From assembly GCA_963662175.1 (NCBI GenBank), contig OY759218.1:496001-560000 (forward strand): 64,000 nucleotides of DNA, written 5' to 3'. The notes beneath the pieces were generated by a model that did no database searches, had not been told where the DNA came from, and saw nothing but the letters and a program-made list of their open reading frames with translations. This DNA is from Aradus depressus. Taxonomy: Eukaryota > Arthropoda > Insecta > Hemiptera > Aradidae. Numbering within the stretch: position 1 is the stretch's first letter; the number at the start of each line of letters is the position of its first letter. A program made the position numbers and the translations under genes. Shown in pieces: positions 10,921 through 22,249 of this stretch.

Positions 10921-13596
10921 GTCGACTTTAGCGACTTTTATACCATTTAATGTTTTAAAGAGGATAAAATTCTCTACAATTTGCATTCCCACAAGTTGTT
11001 TGTAGAATGAATAGTGAGCTCGATACAGCTTCCCAAACATTGACAATTTCAATCTATTCATGTCCCCCAACCCCCTCCTCCGCATCCTTCCCCTTCTCTT
11101 GCCTCCACCCCCCTGATCATCACACTCACTGTTCTCTCCTGACTATTGCAGTTCTAGAGATAATTATTAAACTTCACAATACATTCTATCCTCATGATTT
11201 ACCGACAAAGAAGCTATAAAACGCTCACCATAAGACGCTCCAACAAGTACTGGTCCGGTCAAACCATTGAGCAAACAAACACTAATGAAGAATATGAATG
11301 CCCGTGGAGGTGTAACACGTCACGTGGGAGCGGGATTTCAGAGTGTTTTGGCAAAATGGGCTCTGGCCATGGTATTCATGCAGAATTTTTCTCATGATGT
11401 GGTATACATTATGAAACATCAGAGGAACATGTGGATATGCGATGTTCTCGTGTGGACCGAGACGCTGGTGACTCCAATAAATTGCGGGAGTGGCTTTTAC
11501 AACAACCCGCCTTGCATAATGTCATTAAGCAGTGGTATTATTGGAGGAGTAGACGTCAACTGTCATTTGGCATGGAAAGGGTTTCACAAATGGTCGATCA
11601 TGGTAATTTCAAGAAGATGGCGTTTAAAAGGAAAGAGAAAATTGTAACCTTGTAACAACAGTTTTTCACAAACGAACTTGCGCCCCACCCTATGTCTCTT
11701 TTCACCGAAGAAGGCATGAGGAAAGGCACTTAATCATCATTGTATACGGCTTTCAACCCCCTAGACTACAATGAAATGGCAGGGGAAATACATTTTGCTG
11801 TTGTAGATGGAGGATACCACCTACATAAAGTCATTTGCCCTTGCAATGCTTCCTTAGCCAAGAGTTATTCTTCATATCTGATAAGAAATTACGGACCCAA
11901 GGCTGTGGTTGTATTTGATGGATATCTTGCACATACTGGCACAAAGAGATCTGAGCGATTGCGGCGCATGAAGTAATCTTCGAGAAGCATGATCAATCAA
12001 GTTGCTCAAAAAAAGTTTTTGGTAAATGACCATAACAAGAGTCGTGATCAAACTGCTTAAAACAGATTTTGAAGAGTGACATTGAAGTCAAGAGGATGCT
12101 GACTTACTAATCGTAAACACTGCCATTTCAAAGGCCAAGGAACATGAAAATGTTTTCACAGTTGGGGAGGATATCGATCTGCTAGTGCTGCTGACAGGGT
12201 TAGGACAGTCATACAGCAACTTGTTCTTTCTCAAGCCTGGGAAAGGAGTGCTGAGGATGTGTTCTACTCGACTAAATCATGTAGGTTCGGTCCATGCAGT
12301 TAGTGGATGTGATACCACATCGGCCATCTTTGGTGAAAGATGAAATTGTGCAAAATTGTCGACAAATCTCCTGAAATGAAGGAAGTATTTATGGATCCAA
12401 AAAGCAGTCATGACGACATAGCTGAAGCTGGAGAGCAGATTCTGAAAACCTTTTACCCAGGCGACATCACCCCAGACCAATCCTTGGACACTTTACGATT
12501 TAACTTGTTCGCAAAATCAGTGTCTAACAGACGAATCAATGTCGCACGACTACCACCTACTTGCGATGCTGCACGATACCATTCCTACGGCTTTCATCAA
12601 ATTCAAAGTTGGTGGGGTAACTAGATCAACCCAAAGGAGTGGGGTTGGGCGAGCAGCAGGGAAGGTCTGATGCCTGTTCAAACAACAAGAGATCCAGCGC
12701 CCGAGTCTCTTCTTAACAGTGTGTTGTGTTCTTGCAAAATAGGGTGCACTAGAGCCTGCTCTTTCAATGCTCCAGCATTTGTAAGCACAGAAGTGGCATG
12801 ATGTGCGAAAATTCTGTACCAATTTCGTCTTTGGATGAAAGCGAAGATTACGAGGACCTGTTCCACCAGCTTTTGGTGCCCGAAACGAAGGCCTTGATAA
12901 CGAAAGCGTATTTCTACCTCCAAACAAAGAACGTGAAGAAGAACCTGGGCCTTCGAAACGTAATCGAAGAAGGTAATGGAATTAATGTTATTTCTAACCA
13001 ATTTGTATGTTTCTCTCCTATGATTCTGTTACCTACCAAAATGTTGTTACTTTCAAAGTGCAAATTTTTAATATGAAACCAGCATGTTCAATTTCGTTGT
13101 TATTCATGACAATCATGTTAACTATTTTATTTACTGATTTATCACTGATGAATGATGAATAATTATTACTGATTTATTCTACTAACCATTTCATGTTATT
13201 TGCTTTACTTGTTTTTTATTAACAATATACCTTTTGTACACTGATATCTAGAGTTGTTGCTTATAACCTATCACCCCAATGTTTTTGTTCATTCAAATAT
13301 TGCTTCTTTGTCTGTAAATCATCAGGATAGAATGTATTGTCAAGTTTAATAATTATCTCTAGAACTGCAATAGTCAGGAGAGAAGAGTGAGTGTGATGGT
13401 CAGGGGGGCGGAGGCGAGAGAGGGGGAAGGAGGCGGAGGAGGGGGTTGGGGGAACATGAATAGATTGAAATTGTCAATGTTTGGGAAGCTGTAGCGCGCT
13501 CACTATTCATTCTACAAACAAGTTGTGTGAATGAAAATTGTAGAGAATGTTATCCTCTCTAAAATATTAAATGGGAAAAAAGTCGCTAAAGTCGAC
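10921..13596 (+). mobile_element. 2.7-kb DNA transposon with 280-bp terminal inverted repeats
   Basis: The left arm 10921-11200 and right arm 13317-13596 are reverse complements with few mismatches. Both outer ends read GTCGACTTTAGCGAC. The interior holds one decayed plus-strand protein gene. Arms of equal length around a coding core indicate a once-autonomous cut-and-paste element. No DDE transposase is recognisable and I could not define the target duplication, so the superfamily stays open. Confidence 0.75.
11230..12990 (+). pseudogene. Transposon-borne protein with FEN/PIN-nuclease-like motifs (decayed)
   Basis: Consecutive plus-strand pieces in shifting frames are collinear with one long protein. 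They are 11431-11655 (KLREWLLQ), 11740-11970 (EIHFAVVDGGYHLHKVICP, NYGPKAVVVFDGY), 12118-12330 (FTVGEDIDLLVLL, then VHAVSGCDTTSAIFG) and 12340-12624 (KEVFMDPKSSHDDI, LPPTCDAARYHS), with a Cys-rich tail near 12720-12800. The pair G-x-D-x-DLLxLL and SGCDTT resembles the metal-binding acidic clusters of FEN1/XPG-type PIN nucleases. Related uncharacterised proteins are, as I recall, common in arthropod and cnidarian genomes. At least four frame breaks and stops make this copy non-functional. Nuclease activity is inference from motifs only. Confidence 0.6.
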
Positions 13597-13599
13597 AGT

Positions 13600-14095
13600 T
13601 TTTGAGATATTTCGAAAACAACTGAAAACGTTGTAAAATTTCTTGGTCTTTCGGCTGCCAAAAATTGTCCCGAGGTCGGTTTTGTTAGCAAATTCTGTTT
13701 TTTCCATCTTGGTACCAACATACACAAATCAAAAAAAAAACCTACGGACTAATAGAAGGTTATGTAAGTCAGAACGAACGGGAAGAGAACGGATAGATAA
13801 GAGATTCTCAATTCAAAAATTCCAATAACTGCCGATGTAATGAATGTATCAACATCAAATTTCGTATTTAAAATTAAAATCCAATGAGGACATATCCTGT
13901 CAAATTTCAGTGATATCGGCTGAGGGGAGAGGGTAGTTCCGGGGTGGGGGCTCATTGCAAAAATCCCAATAACTGCCCATGTAATGAATGTATCAATACA
14001 AAATTCAGTATGAGGATTAAGGAGCCCCTATGTAAGTCAACTGTTGAATATTAGCACAAACGGTAGACTGATTTTGGAGGGAAGCGAAAAGTTAA
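13600..14095. other. Non-coding flank, old dispersed repeat copy
   Basis: The part after 13840 belongs to a dispersed family recognisable by TGCCGATGTAATGAATGTATCAA. It ends at about 14120 in GGGGAAGTACATTG. No gene is seen. Confidence 0.4.
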
Positions 14096-14097
14096 TT

Positions 14098-14390
14098 GAT
14101 TAATTCGTTGTGGGGAAGTACATTGTCGGAGATTCACTGTCGTCTTCTTTAACGTTATATTGGAATAGAAGATGAAAACTTAATAAAAAAAAAGGTTTCA
14201 ATATATTTTTGGGGATTATCCATGGAACATTGTTGTCAGAGTCAGGAAGTGTGCCAGTCAATGGTAACATCTTGTAATGAATGACGTTGATGGTGTCCAA
14301 CATGGGTCCTCTTCCACCAGACCTAAACAACAAAACAACAAAGTCGCCGGTGAATCACCGACAATGTACTACCCCACCACGAATTAATCA
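14098..14390. repeat. Inverted pair of repeat ends
   Basis: 14098-14142 (TTGATTAATTCGTTGTGGGG, then AAGTACATTG) is mirrored at about 14341-14390. The two copies of the GGGGAAGTACATTG repeat family therefore face each other around a 200-bp core that contains the exon-like segment at 14220-14325. Confidence 0.55.
14220..14325 (-). CDS. Possible orphan exon, function unknown
   Basis: On the minus strand a possible acceptor (TTGTTTAG/GTCTGG) near 14325 leads into an open frame reading SGGRGPMLDTINVIHY, then KMLPLTGTLPDSDNN and VPWI. The composition is protein-like rather than AT-repeat-like, but I do not recognise the family. It sits between two inverted repeat ends, so it may be host sequence captured by a transposon. 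No donor or partner exon is clear. Confidence 0.3.
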
Positions 14391-14399
14391 GTTACGTTT

Positions 14400-14915
14400 T
14401 CGCTCAACCTCCAAAACCAACCTCATTTGGGCGATATGTATTTGAATTGCATAGTCCCTACTGAATCCTGATACTAAGTTTTATGTCGATACATTAATTA
14501 CCTACATCGGCAGTTGTCAGTTTATGTGAGTCGAGCCCCCTTCTCTGATACACTCCTTCCCTTTAACCGGTTTCGCGGAAAATTAATAGGTGCATTGCTT
14601 ATGTGGTTTTGAATTTAAATATAAAATTTCATGTTGCTATGTTCTGTGGTAAAAAGAAATTGTGTAAAATAAATGAAAAATATATAATTATAAATAAATT
14701 AATAATGATGAAATAATAATAATATAAACAATAAATTACCACATTTCCTGTAGAAATTGTATCTCTGGTCTTTTACTAAATTTTGATTTCTAAAGTAATT
14801 TTCGAAAAGGGCCTTAAAAAAATATAATATATAACATTTTTAAGAAAGTTAACGTAATTTAAAAAAATTTCAATTAACAAACTTTTCATTTGGATTTCTA
14901 AAGAGATGCCATACA
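14400..14915. other. AT-rich non-coding stretch
   Basis: 14400-14530 continues the inverted dispersed repeat (CGATACATTAATTAC, CGGCAGTTGT). The rest to the Helitron start is AT-rich with no genes. Confidence 0.4.
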
Positions 14916-15602
14916 TCATATATATAAAGCTGAAAATGTCTGTGCCTTGTACCGCTATAACTCACCAACGGCTTCATGCATTTCATTAATTGTTTTTTTA
15001 ATTTGTTCGTCATCGTCTGTGGAAGGTTATAGACGTATTAGTACCTCAATATCTGGTCCATCCCAGCATCCACCCACGCAATCTTTGTAACTCAAAAACC
15101 ACTGCAATGATTAATGAGGAATCTTTTTGAATAGATAAGTTTTATCTACCGGAAGGTTAAGGTCTATTTTTTAATCAACCCCTGGTCCATCCCAGCATCC
15201 ACTCACGCAATCTTTGTAACTCGAAAACCATTGCAACGATTAATGAGAAATCTTTTTGAATAAATTAGTTTTAGCTCCAGAATGGTTGAAGTCTATGTTT
15301 TAATCAACCTGGTGGTCACAAGCGTTCTCAAGTACGCACTGGCTAGGACGTCCACTGATGCTAAGTATTCACTAGCTGTGGTTTCCGCCGTTGAATGGCG
15401 CGTACTAGCCATGGTGCCCAGGGGTCCTAAAAACTTACTAGCTGGAATGTCTGCCGTTGAAGGACTATAAGCGTTATTCCGTATGAATAATTGAAAATTA
15501 TAACATCATGAATGTACTATTGAAGAATTGAAATGGATTCGAACGAGAGATATTATGAGAAAAGTCAAAGTCTCCCCGGGCAACGCCGGGTATTACTGCT
15601 AG
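14916..15602 (+). mobile_element. Non-autonomous Helitron, copy B (complete ends)
   Basis: It starts TC at 14916, preceded by A. It ends CTAG at 15602, followed by T, with a GC hairpin (CCCGG, loop, CCGGG) ten bases before the terminus. These are the defining features of rolling-circle Helitron ends. At 687 bp it has no Rep/helicase ORF and would have to move in trans. Internally it has a 120-bp direct duplication (TGGTCCATCCCAGCATCCAC, near 15056 and 15181). Confidence 0.75.
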
Positions 15603-15659
15603 TTTTATTATAAAATCAAAAGAAAAAAAAGATTTCTTCCTTGACAATTTTTCCTTCAT

Positions 15660-17660
15660 GCCAAACGGTAGCTTATTTTATCTTACGTATGGAGTCTATC
15701 GAGCTCAAGATGGACACTTGGAAATCTAGCCAAGGCACATAGGTCAGATGTTTTAATCGGGAAGTTAAAAATAACCTTGAGCACGTCGTCCTTCTGATCG
15801 CTGTCCCTCGTAATTGAAGCCCGGGAATGAATCACGGTAACTAAGCATCTAACTTATTTAAACCTGGCTAAGTGAAATTTCACTTAGGTTAAAAATAACT
15901 TTGAGCACGTCGTCCTTCGGTTGGGACTTTCCCGATATATCTGAATCTGTCTGTGGTTGACCATCTTCGTTTCTGGTTGCTACCTATTTATCAACATTGC
16001 TCTCTTAATGTGTTTTTCAGAAAATATGTGAAAACACTACCTCAAAGCCCCACCTGTATTCTAGCCGAGGCACTTAGGTCAGCTATTTTAATCGGGAAGT
16101 TAAAATAACCTTGAGCACGTCGTCTTTCGGGTGGGACTAAGTGATCATCCAGGGCCTTTTCGAATGTCAGGTACTCGTTAATGAGTCGTATCTAATGTAA
16201 CTAAACCTAGGTAGGTGAAATTTCACTTAGGTTAAAAATAACCTTGAGCATGTCGTGCTTCGGATGGGACTAAGTGATGATCCAGGGCCTTTTCGAATGT
16301 CAGGTACTCGTTAATGAGTTGTATCTAATGTAACTAAACCTGGGTAGGTGAAATTTCACTTAGGTTAAAAATAACCTTGAGCACGTCGTCCTTCGGTTGG
16401 GACTTTCCCGATATATCTGAATCTGTCTGTGGTTGACCATCTTCGTTTCTGGTTGCTACCTATTTATCAACATTGCTCTCTTAATGTGTTTTTCAGAAAA
16501 TATGTGAAAACACTACCTCAAAGCCCCACCTGTATTCTAGCCGAGGCACTTAGGTCAGCTATTTTAATCGGGAAGTTAAAATAACCTTGAGCACGTCGTC
16601 TTTCGGGTGGGACTAAGTGATCATCCAGGGCCTTTTCGAATGTCAGGTACTCGTTAATGAGTCGTATCTAATGTAACTAAACCTAGGTAGGTGAAATTTC
16701 ACTTAGGTTAAAAATAACCTTGAGCATGTCGTGCTTCGGATGGGACTAAGTGATGATCCAGGGCCTTTTCGAATGTCAGGTACTCGTTAATGAGTTGTAT
16801 CTAATGTAACTAAACCTGGGTAGGTGAAATTTCACTTAGGTTAAAAATAACCTTGAGCACGTCGTCCTTCGGGTGGGACTAAGTGATGATCCCGGGCCTT
16901 TTCGAATGTCAGGTACTCGTTAATGAGTCGTATCTAACGTCACTAAACCTGGGTAGGTGAAATTTCACTTAGGTTAAAAATAACCTTGAGCATGTCGTCC
17001 TTCGGATGGGACTTTCCCGATATATCTGAATCTGTCTGTGGTTGACCATCCTCGTTTCTGGTTGCTGCCTATCGACCGATTTTGCTCTCTTAATGAGTTT
17101 TTCAGAAAATATGTCAAAACAGTACCACAATATTTTCAATATTTCTTTCTTGACAATTTTAGTTCGAACCAAATGGAAACTTATTTTATCTTCCATGTGG
17201 TGTCAATAATCTCAGGATCATGAGTCGGATATCTGGACAGGGCTCTTAGTTTTGTTAACTGAGAAATGAAATAAAAAATGTTGAGCACGTCGTCCCTCGG
17301 ACCGGACTTAAATGATGGTGACGAACTTGTTAGACGTCAAGTACTCGTTAAAGACTCTTAGTCAAAGTAACTGGGAAGGGATAAAAACTTGAGCACGCTG
17401 TCCCTCGTAGTTGAAGTCCGGGCATGAATCTAAATAACTAAGTTACTAACTTACGGTTATCTATCATCGTTTTTGGTCATTAGCTATCCACCAACATTGC
17501 TGCCTTAATCTTGAGCACCTCGTCCTTCGGATGGAATGGTAGGCGATGGTCCAGGACTTTTCGATTACAGGTACTCGATAATTAGTCGTACGTTATGTAA
17601 CTAAACTTGGGTAGGTAACATTTCGGTCTGCCGCTGTACAGCCAATTGGGAAGGGATAAG
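15660..17660 (+). repeat. Tandem array of SINE-core units, array 2
   Basis: About twelve copies of the TTGAGCACGTCGTCCTTCGG core or close variants occur here. They include a near-exact 476-bp duplication (15901-16376 and 16377-16852). The spacers are the same as in array 1. No gene is present. Confidence 0.75.
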
Positions 17661-17779
17661 AGCGTTTGATGCTTAGGTCCCTAGGTGTACACAACAACCC
17701 TCCCAATATATCTAAATCTGTGTATGGTTGACTATCATCGTTTCTGGTTGCTGCCTATCTGTCGACATTGCTGTCCTAA

Positions 17780-19006
17780 GGGGCCGTTCACAAACTACGT
17801 CACGCAATTTTGAGGTGTTTTTAACCTCCTCCCTCCCCCTTGTCACAATTGGTCACATTTATTTTTTAACCCCCCCTAAAAGTGACGTCATTTTTTCATG
17901 ACCCCCCCCCCCCCCCCAATTTAAACTGAAATTTTTTTTTAAAAGAAAAGTACTAAATTGTATAAAAATAATAAATCTTCAATTTATCATAAATACAACT
18001 TCAATTTATCATAAATACAACTTCAATTTATCATAAATACCACTTCAATTTATCATAAATGCAACTTCAATTTATCATAAATACAACTTCAATTTATCAT
18101 AAATACAACATACATATTATATTCATCTGTATTCATAAATTAAATAAAAGAACAGCGATTTAAGTATTTAACATTTCGATTATTCAAGCGAGATAATCCA
18201 TATCATGAAAAAAGACTGAGCAATATTACGATTCCTCCCAATGATTATGATTGGTATTTCAGATTGATCACTGTCAGAAGGTTCAGGTATTTCCCTATTA
18301 CTATCTATCATGTCGTCATCGAACCACTCGGCTTCTTGATCCTCGATGTATTTTATGATGACCAACATTTCTCGTTGACGTCAAGCTGCAACCCGAATCG
18401 GTCTAACTTTAACTACCGGTGCCTCCGTCTTGCACTGTTTCGAGTGACGTTTTAAATATGTCAAAGACCCCAAGTATAGGCCACACTTTTTGCGAGTCTT
18501 CCGCTTTATGTCTCCTTGCACAGATGGGCATCCTATATCATAAGGAACTTCCTTGTGCTCCTTGAAAACTTCAGGGTACAAAGTTTTTTGCAATGTCAAA
18601 TTCAGGAAAAGTCGAGAAAATTCTCCGTTTTCTGAATTGACCGAAAGACTGTCGCCGTCAGGTTACCTTTTGTCGGTATAAAAAATTACTGTTTTGTTGA
18701 CGCACATCGAAATATAACGTATGTAGAATACATATGTTGAATATATGTACAATATTTTATACATAAAATGTATTTTATTTAAATATGTTATTTTACTTTA
18801 ATAACCTGAATTTATTAACATACTAACGTTAAAAAAAATTCCATGAAATTAATTTTTAGAAAATTTTCTACGCTCTTATTTTAAAGTGTAATAATAAACG
18901 TGACGTCATTTTTTTGTTTAGTCCCCCCCTCCCCACCGTCACAATCATCACATAAGTTATACCCCCCCCCCCCACCCGGCGTGTGACGTAGTTTGTGAAC
19001 AGCCCC
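17780..19006 (-). mobile_element. TAA-flanked TIR element carrying a zinc-finger ORF remnant
   Basis: The left end GGGGCCGTTCACAAACTACG and the inverted right end (GGGGCTGTTCACAAACTACG on the minus strand) are imperfect TIRs. TAA lies immediately outside both ends (17777-17779 and 19007-19009), a 3-bp target duplication like that of PIF/Harbinger-type elements. Poly-C/poly-T tracts follow each TIR. A 20-bp minisatellite (ACTTCAATTTATCATAAATA, six copies) lies at 17993-18108. Confidence 0.75.
18183..18599 (-). pseudogene. C-terminal part of a zinc-finger protein of an uncharacterised transposon-linked family
   Basis: The minus-strand frame from 18599 reads VPYDIGCPSVQGDIKRK, then a C2H2-like finger (KKCGLYLGSLTYLKRHSKQC) and VRPIRVAA. 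A TGA interrupts it. The same frame then continues with RQREMLVIIKYIEDQEAEWF and an acidic Ser-rich tail to a stop near 18183. Similar proteins with the order CPSV, CGLY, RPIRVAARRQRE recur in arthropod genomes, as I recall, without assigned function. Upstream coding is lost or frameshifted by 18620. It lies wholly inside the TAA-flanked element, so it is probably element-encoded. Confidence 0.6.
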
Positions 19007-19126
19007 TAATGTGTTTTCCAGAAAAAGTGTGAAAACAGTAGCACAAAGCCCACCTGTATTCTATATTTCTGTCTTGACAATATTAATGAAATCTGACATT
19101 ATTGCAGAGATATTGTGAAATAATTC

Positions 19127-19290
19127 AAATGGACTTGAAAAATAAAATAAAACTTGTTTATTTAATATATTGTCTAATTTCACTAACTATATCTAGTTAT
19201 ATATTGTCTAATTTCACTAACTATATATAGTTAGTGAAATTAGACAATATATTAAATAAACAAGTTTTATTTTATTTTTCAAGTCCAATT
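19127..19290. repeat. Hairpin MITE-like palindrome
   Basis: The left arm 19127-19192 and right arm 19224-19290 are almost perfect reverse complements. The 31-bp spacer repeats the inner part of the arm (TATTGTCTAATTTCACTAAC). It would form a long hairpin as single strand and has no coding content. Confidence 0.8.
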
Positions 19291-20015
19291 TACAATATTA
19301 GTTCAAACCAAATAAACATTTATTTTATCTTTCATGTGGTGTCTAATGAGCTCAGGATCGCGAGTTGGAAATCTAGACTTAATTGTTTTAATTGGGAAGT
19401 GGAAAATAACCTTGAGCACGTCGTCCTTCGGACCAAACATTAAGCAATAGTGACGAACTATTTAGCTGTTAGGTACTTTAAAGACCCTTAGCCAAGGTAA
19501 CTGGCCTCGAACCTCCTGTCCTTTGTAGTTGAAGCCCCACGAATGAGTTCCTTCTAGACATACTGTCACTCCCCTCAGTCATAGTGCAGTAGGTCAACTG
19601 TATCGGGCCAAGGTTGTCACAAGTCCCACATACTGATCAACAAATCACATTGTCAACTGATTTCGTGTCAATATATTCATTAGTTCGGGTGCAGTTATTG
19701 GGATTTTTGTGCTAAGCCCCACTTTCCTTGGCTGAAAATCAAACAGATGCCTCTCCTATGGGATTCTGGAAACTTATATAAAATTTCCTGTCGACATATA
19801 TTTTTTATAGAGAGTCATCCTGTTTAGAAAAACATTTTTTCTCATTTTTGGAAACAGGGCGTCGGAAAATATGATATTCTTGTGAAAACTCAACATCGAA
19901 CTTCTGACAATACATAACTTCCCCTATACCCCTATACGCCAATAGATTGGCGAAGAATTGAACACAACTTAAAATATAATTTAAAACTGTATTGTGTTTA
20001 TTACTATTATTATTT
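19291..20015. other. Single SINE-core copy and dispersed repeat, no gene
   Basis: A lone TTGAGCACGTCGTCCTTCGG core lies at about 19412. It is followed by a copy of the family with CATTAGTTCGGGTGCAGTTATTGGG (19676-19705). Nothing coding is recognisable. Confidence 0.4.
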
Positions 20016-20019
20016 CCTG

Positions 20020-20290
20020 AGCTCAAGATCCCGGGTTTGAAATCCGACCTAGCCCTTAGCTTTTATATCTGAGAGATGAAGAAACTTTGAGCACGCCGTC
20101 CTTCGGATGTGACAAGCTATGTCCTGAACTTGTAAGATGTCAAGTACTTCTTAAAGATCTCTCTCTACCCTAGGTGAGTAAAAATTTAGGATTCCCATAG
20201 TAGAACCGGGCCCATCCACCAGCACTCTGGTAGTAGGCGATATGACCTCGAAGTAAGACTTGAAGAACGGAAATAAATATTATTATTAAA
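20020..20290 (+). mobile_element. tRNA-like SINE
   Basis: The head GAGCTCAAGATCCCGGGTTT, then GAAATCC, resembles a pol III B-box. It is followed by the core GAGCACGCCGTCCTTCGGAT, a body shared with the arrays at 6-8 and 15.7-17.6 kb, and the segment CTCTGGTAGTAGGCGATATG. It ends in an AT-rich tail (AAATAAATATTATTATTAAA). This is the cleanest single unit of the family. Confidence 0.5.
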
Positions 20291-20328
20291 AAATAAGTAA
20301 AACTTCCTGTCTGTCTGTCTGTTATTTT

Positions 20329-20725
20329 GTATGTGAACATGATAATTCCCGATAGAATATATAGGTACATAAGTTAAGTTCTTTTCTACACCGACACTGT
20401 TTTTAAAAACAATTTATTTTATCCAAACAACAGATAATGTTCACTTATCTAATATGGAAATAATCGGTTAGAAATTAATTCAATCAGTAGACTCTACCAT
20501 AGAACCACCAAAAGAAACTCACTCTCAGACTTCTCTACAAGAAATCTCACATAGAACTGATTCTATCTAATACAAGTACAAGTAGAGAGTGGGACATTAC
20601 GTTACTAAATCTGATGTATATGTGTCTCACCTCCAAGTAATAAAAAAATATAATAATATGCTAAATTCTACACATAACATATATATTAATTATATATTCT
20701 ATCGGGAATTATCATGTTCACATAC
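20329..20725. mobile_element. 0.4-kb element with 35-bp inverted ends
   Basis: GTATGTGAACATGATAATTC and the following bases to about 20363 are mirrored exactly at 20691-20725. The interior is AT-rich and non-coding. This is a small MITE-like element; no clear target duplication was found. Confidence 0.65.
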
Positions 20726-20775
20726 TATGTATATGAGAGAACTTTATAAGGTAACCAGAACCCCGTAAGATTTTC

Positions 20776-21200
20776 AGCCAAATGGCCAAAGGAATGAGGG
20801 GGGATTAGAGAAGGGGCTTAACACAAAGGCCCGTAGCTGCCGATGTAATTAATATATCCACTCGGAAATTTATATGAGGATTCATAAGTCCTTGAGTTAG
20901 ACATCAGACAATTTCAGCCAAATGGCCAAAGGAATGAGGGGGGATTAGAGAAGGGGCTTAACACAAAGGCCCGTAGCTGCCGATGTAATTAATATATCCA
21001 CACGGAAATTTATATGAGAATTCATAAGTCCTTAAGTTAGACATCAGACAATTTCAGCCAAATGGCCAAAGGAATGAGGCGGGATTAGAGAAGGGGCTTA
21101 ACACAAAGGCCCATAGCTGCCGATGTAATTAATATATCCACACGGAAATTTGTATGAGAATTCATAAGTCCTTAAGTTAGACATCAGACAATTTCAGCCT
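20776..21200 (+). repeat. Three tandem 140-bp units
   Basis: Units start near 20776, 20915 and 21055 (CAGCCAAATGGCCAAAGGAA). They differ by a few bases, and a partial fourth follows at 21195. They are internal to the dispersed family ending in GGGGAAGTACATTG, whose end is seen at about 21255. Confidence 0.85.
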
Positions 21201-21381
21201 AATCGGTGGATTGGTTTCAGTTGAAGAGCAAAAACTCAATTGATTATTTCAGAGTAGGGAAGTACATTGACTACTTTTTTTTTTGATCCTCAGAGATCAA
21301 GCGGATTATCCGCTTCCGTATAACCGGAAGGCTACAATAATAATTAAAATAAGGCTACAATAATAATTAAAATGTACTTAC

Positions 21382-21530
21382 CTAAGATCATGATGGCGGT
21401 GGGGTATCTGTGTGCGGTGTGATGTCTTGTGGAGCCGGGAGATAACTTTATGGTATCTGGATGGGAAGAGAGGGGAGCCGAGCCTTGGAGCTAGTGATGG
21501 ACGAAAGTGGTCCCTGCTACCACCTGTCAT
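21382..21530 (-). CDS. Possible first coding exon, unknown protein
   Basis: On the minus strand ATG at 21530 opens a 49-codon frame (MTGGSRDHFRPSLAPRLG, and so on) running into a good donor (CTTAG/GTAAGT). Base composition is higher in GC than the surroundings. No family is recognised and no following exon was found. It could be a 5' exon of an unseen gene or chance. Confidence 0.2.
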
Positions 21531-21599
21531 GGCTAGCTAGACATGGTAACAGCATAAAGAGGATACTAGATGATACTTTCTGAATACATAAATGGATTA

Positions 21600-22245
21600 G
21601 TTAGTTATTTTATCCGGGCATTGACTCTTTCAATGACCACTCAGAGCCCCGGCCAAGGGTCCTTTTTCTGTTCTTTCGGATGGGACGTTAAGCGATGGTC
21701 CCGAGCCTGTACCATCTCAGCTATAGACCCTAAGTGGATAAAAATTCCCTGAAAATTAAATGCACAGTAGCACAAAATTGTTCACAGTAATTAAAGTTCA
21801 TTTTAATAAGGTTATAATCACTGGACGTCTCAAATATTATCAGGTCATGGTGATTTCAACTTTGCTTGCAATAGAACAAACCGCAATAATAAAATATTCT
21901 TGTATCTTCTAACTCTTCACAACATAAAAAGAAATCTCAGGTCATGTAATGTCAGAAAACTAGATTTTTGTGATATGACGTTGGAAGAGAGCGACAGCAG
22001 CGCTGACCCTCGGCAGAAACCGTCCCTTCTCCCTACTCCCCCCTGACCCTCCACCTTCCCTCTAAAGAAACTAAGTACCCATTTTTTCTAATTTAAACGT
22101 TTTTTCTCCGATATTTCGACAAATAAATGTTTCCAGATCATGTCCGTTTACTTCCATGTAATATATGTATACATATACTATTACTTTACTTTTGTTTACT
22201 TCCCTATACATATAATATATGTATACATAATAATATGTACTAAAA
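21600..22245. other. Non-coding, one SINE-core fragment
   Basis: A SINE-core piece lies at about 21672-21745 (CTTTCGGATGGGACGTTAAG). The remainder shows no coding signal. Confidence 0.35.
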
Positions 22246-22249
22246 TAAT

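Noticed and set aside
20022..20060. A functional tRNA gene
   Set aside because: Only a B-box-like segment is present, without the paired arms of a tRNA; a SINE head fits better.
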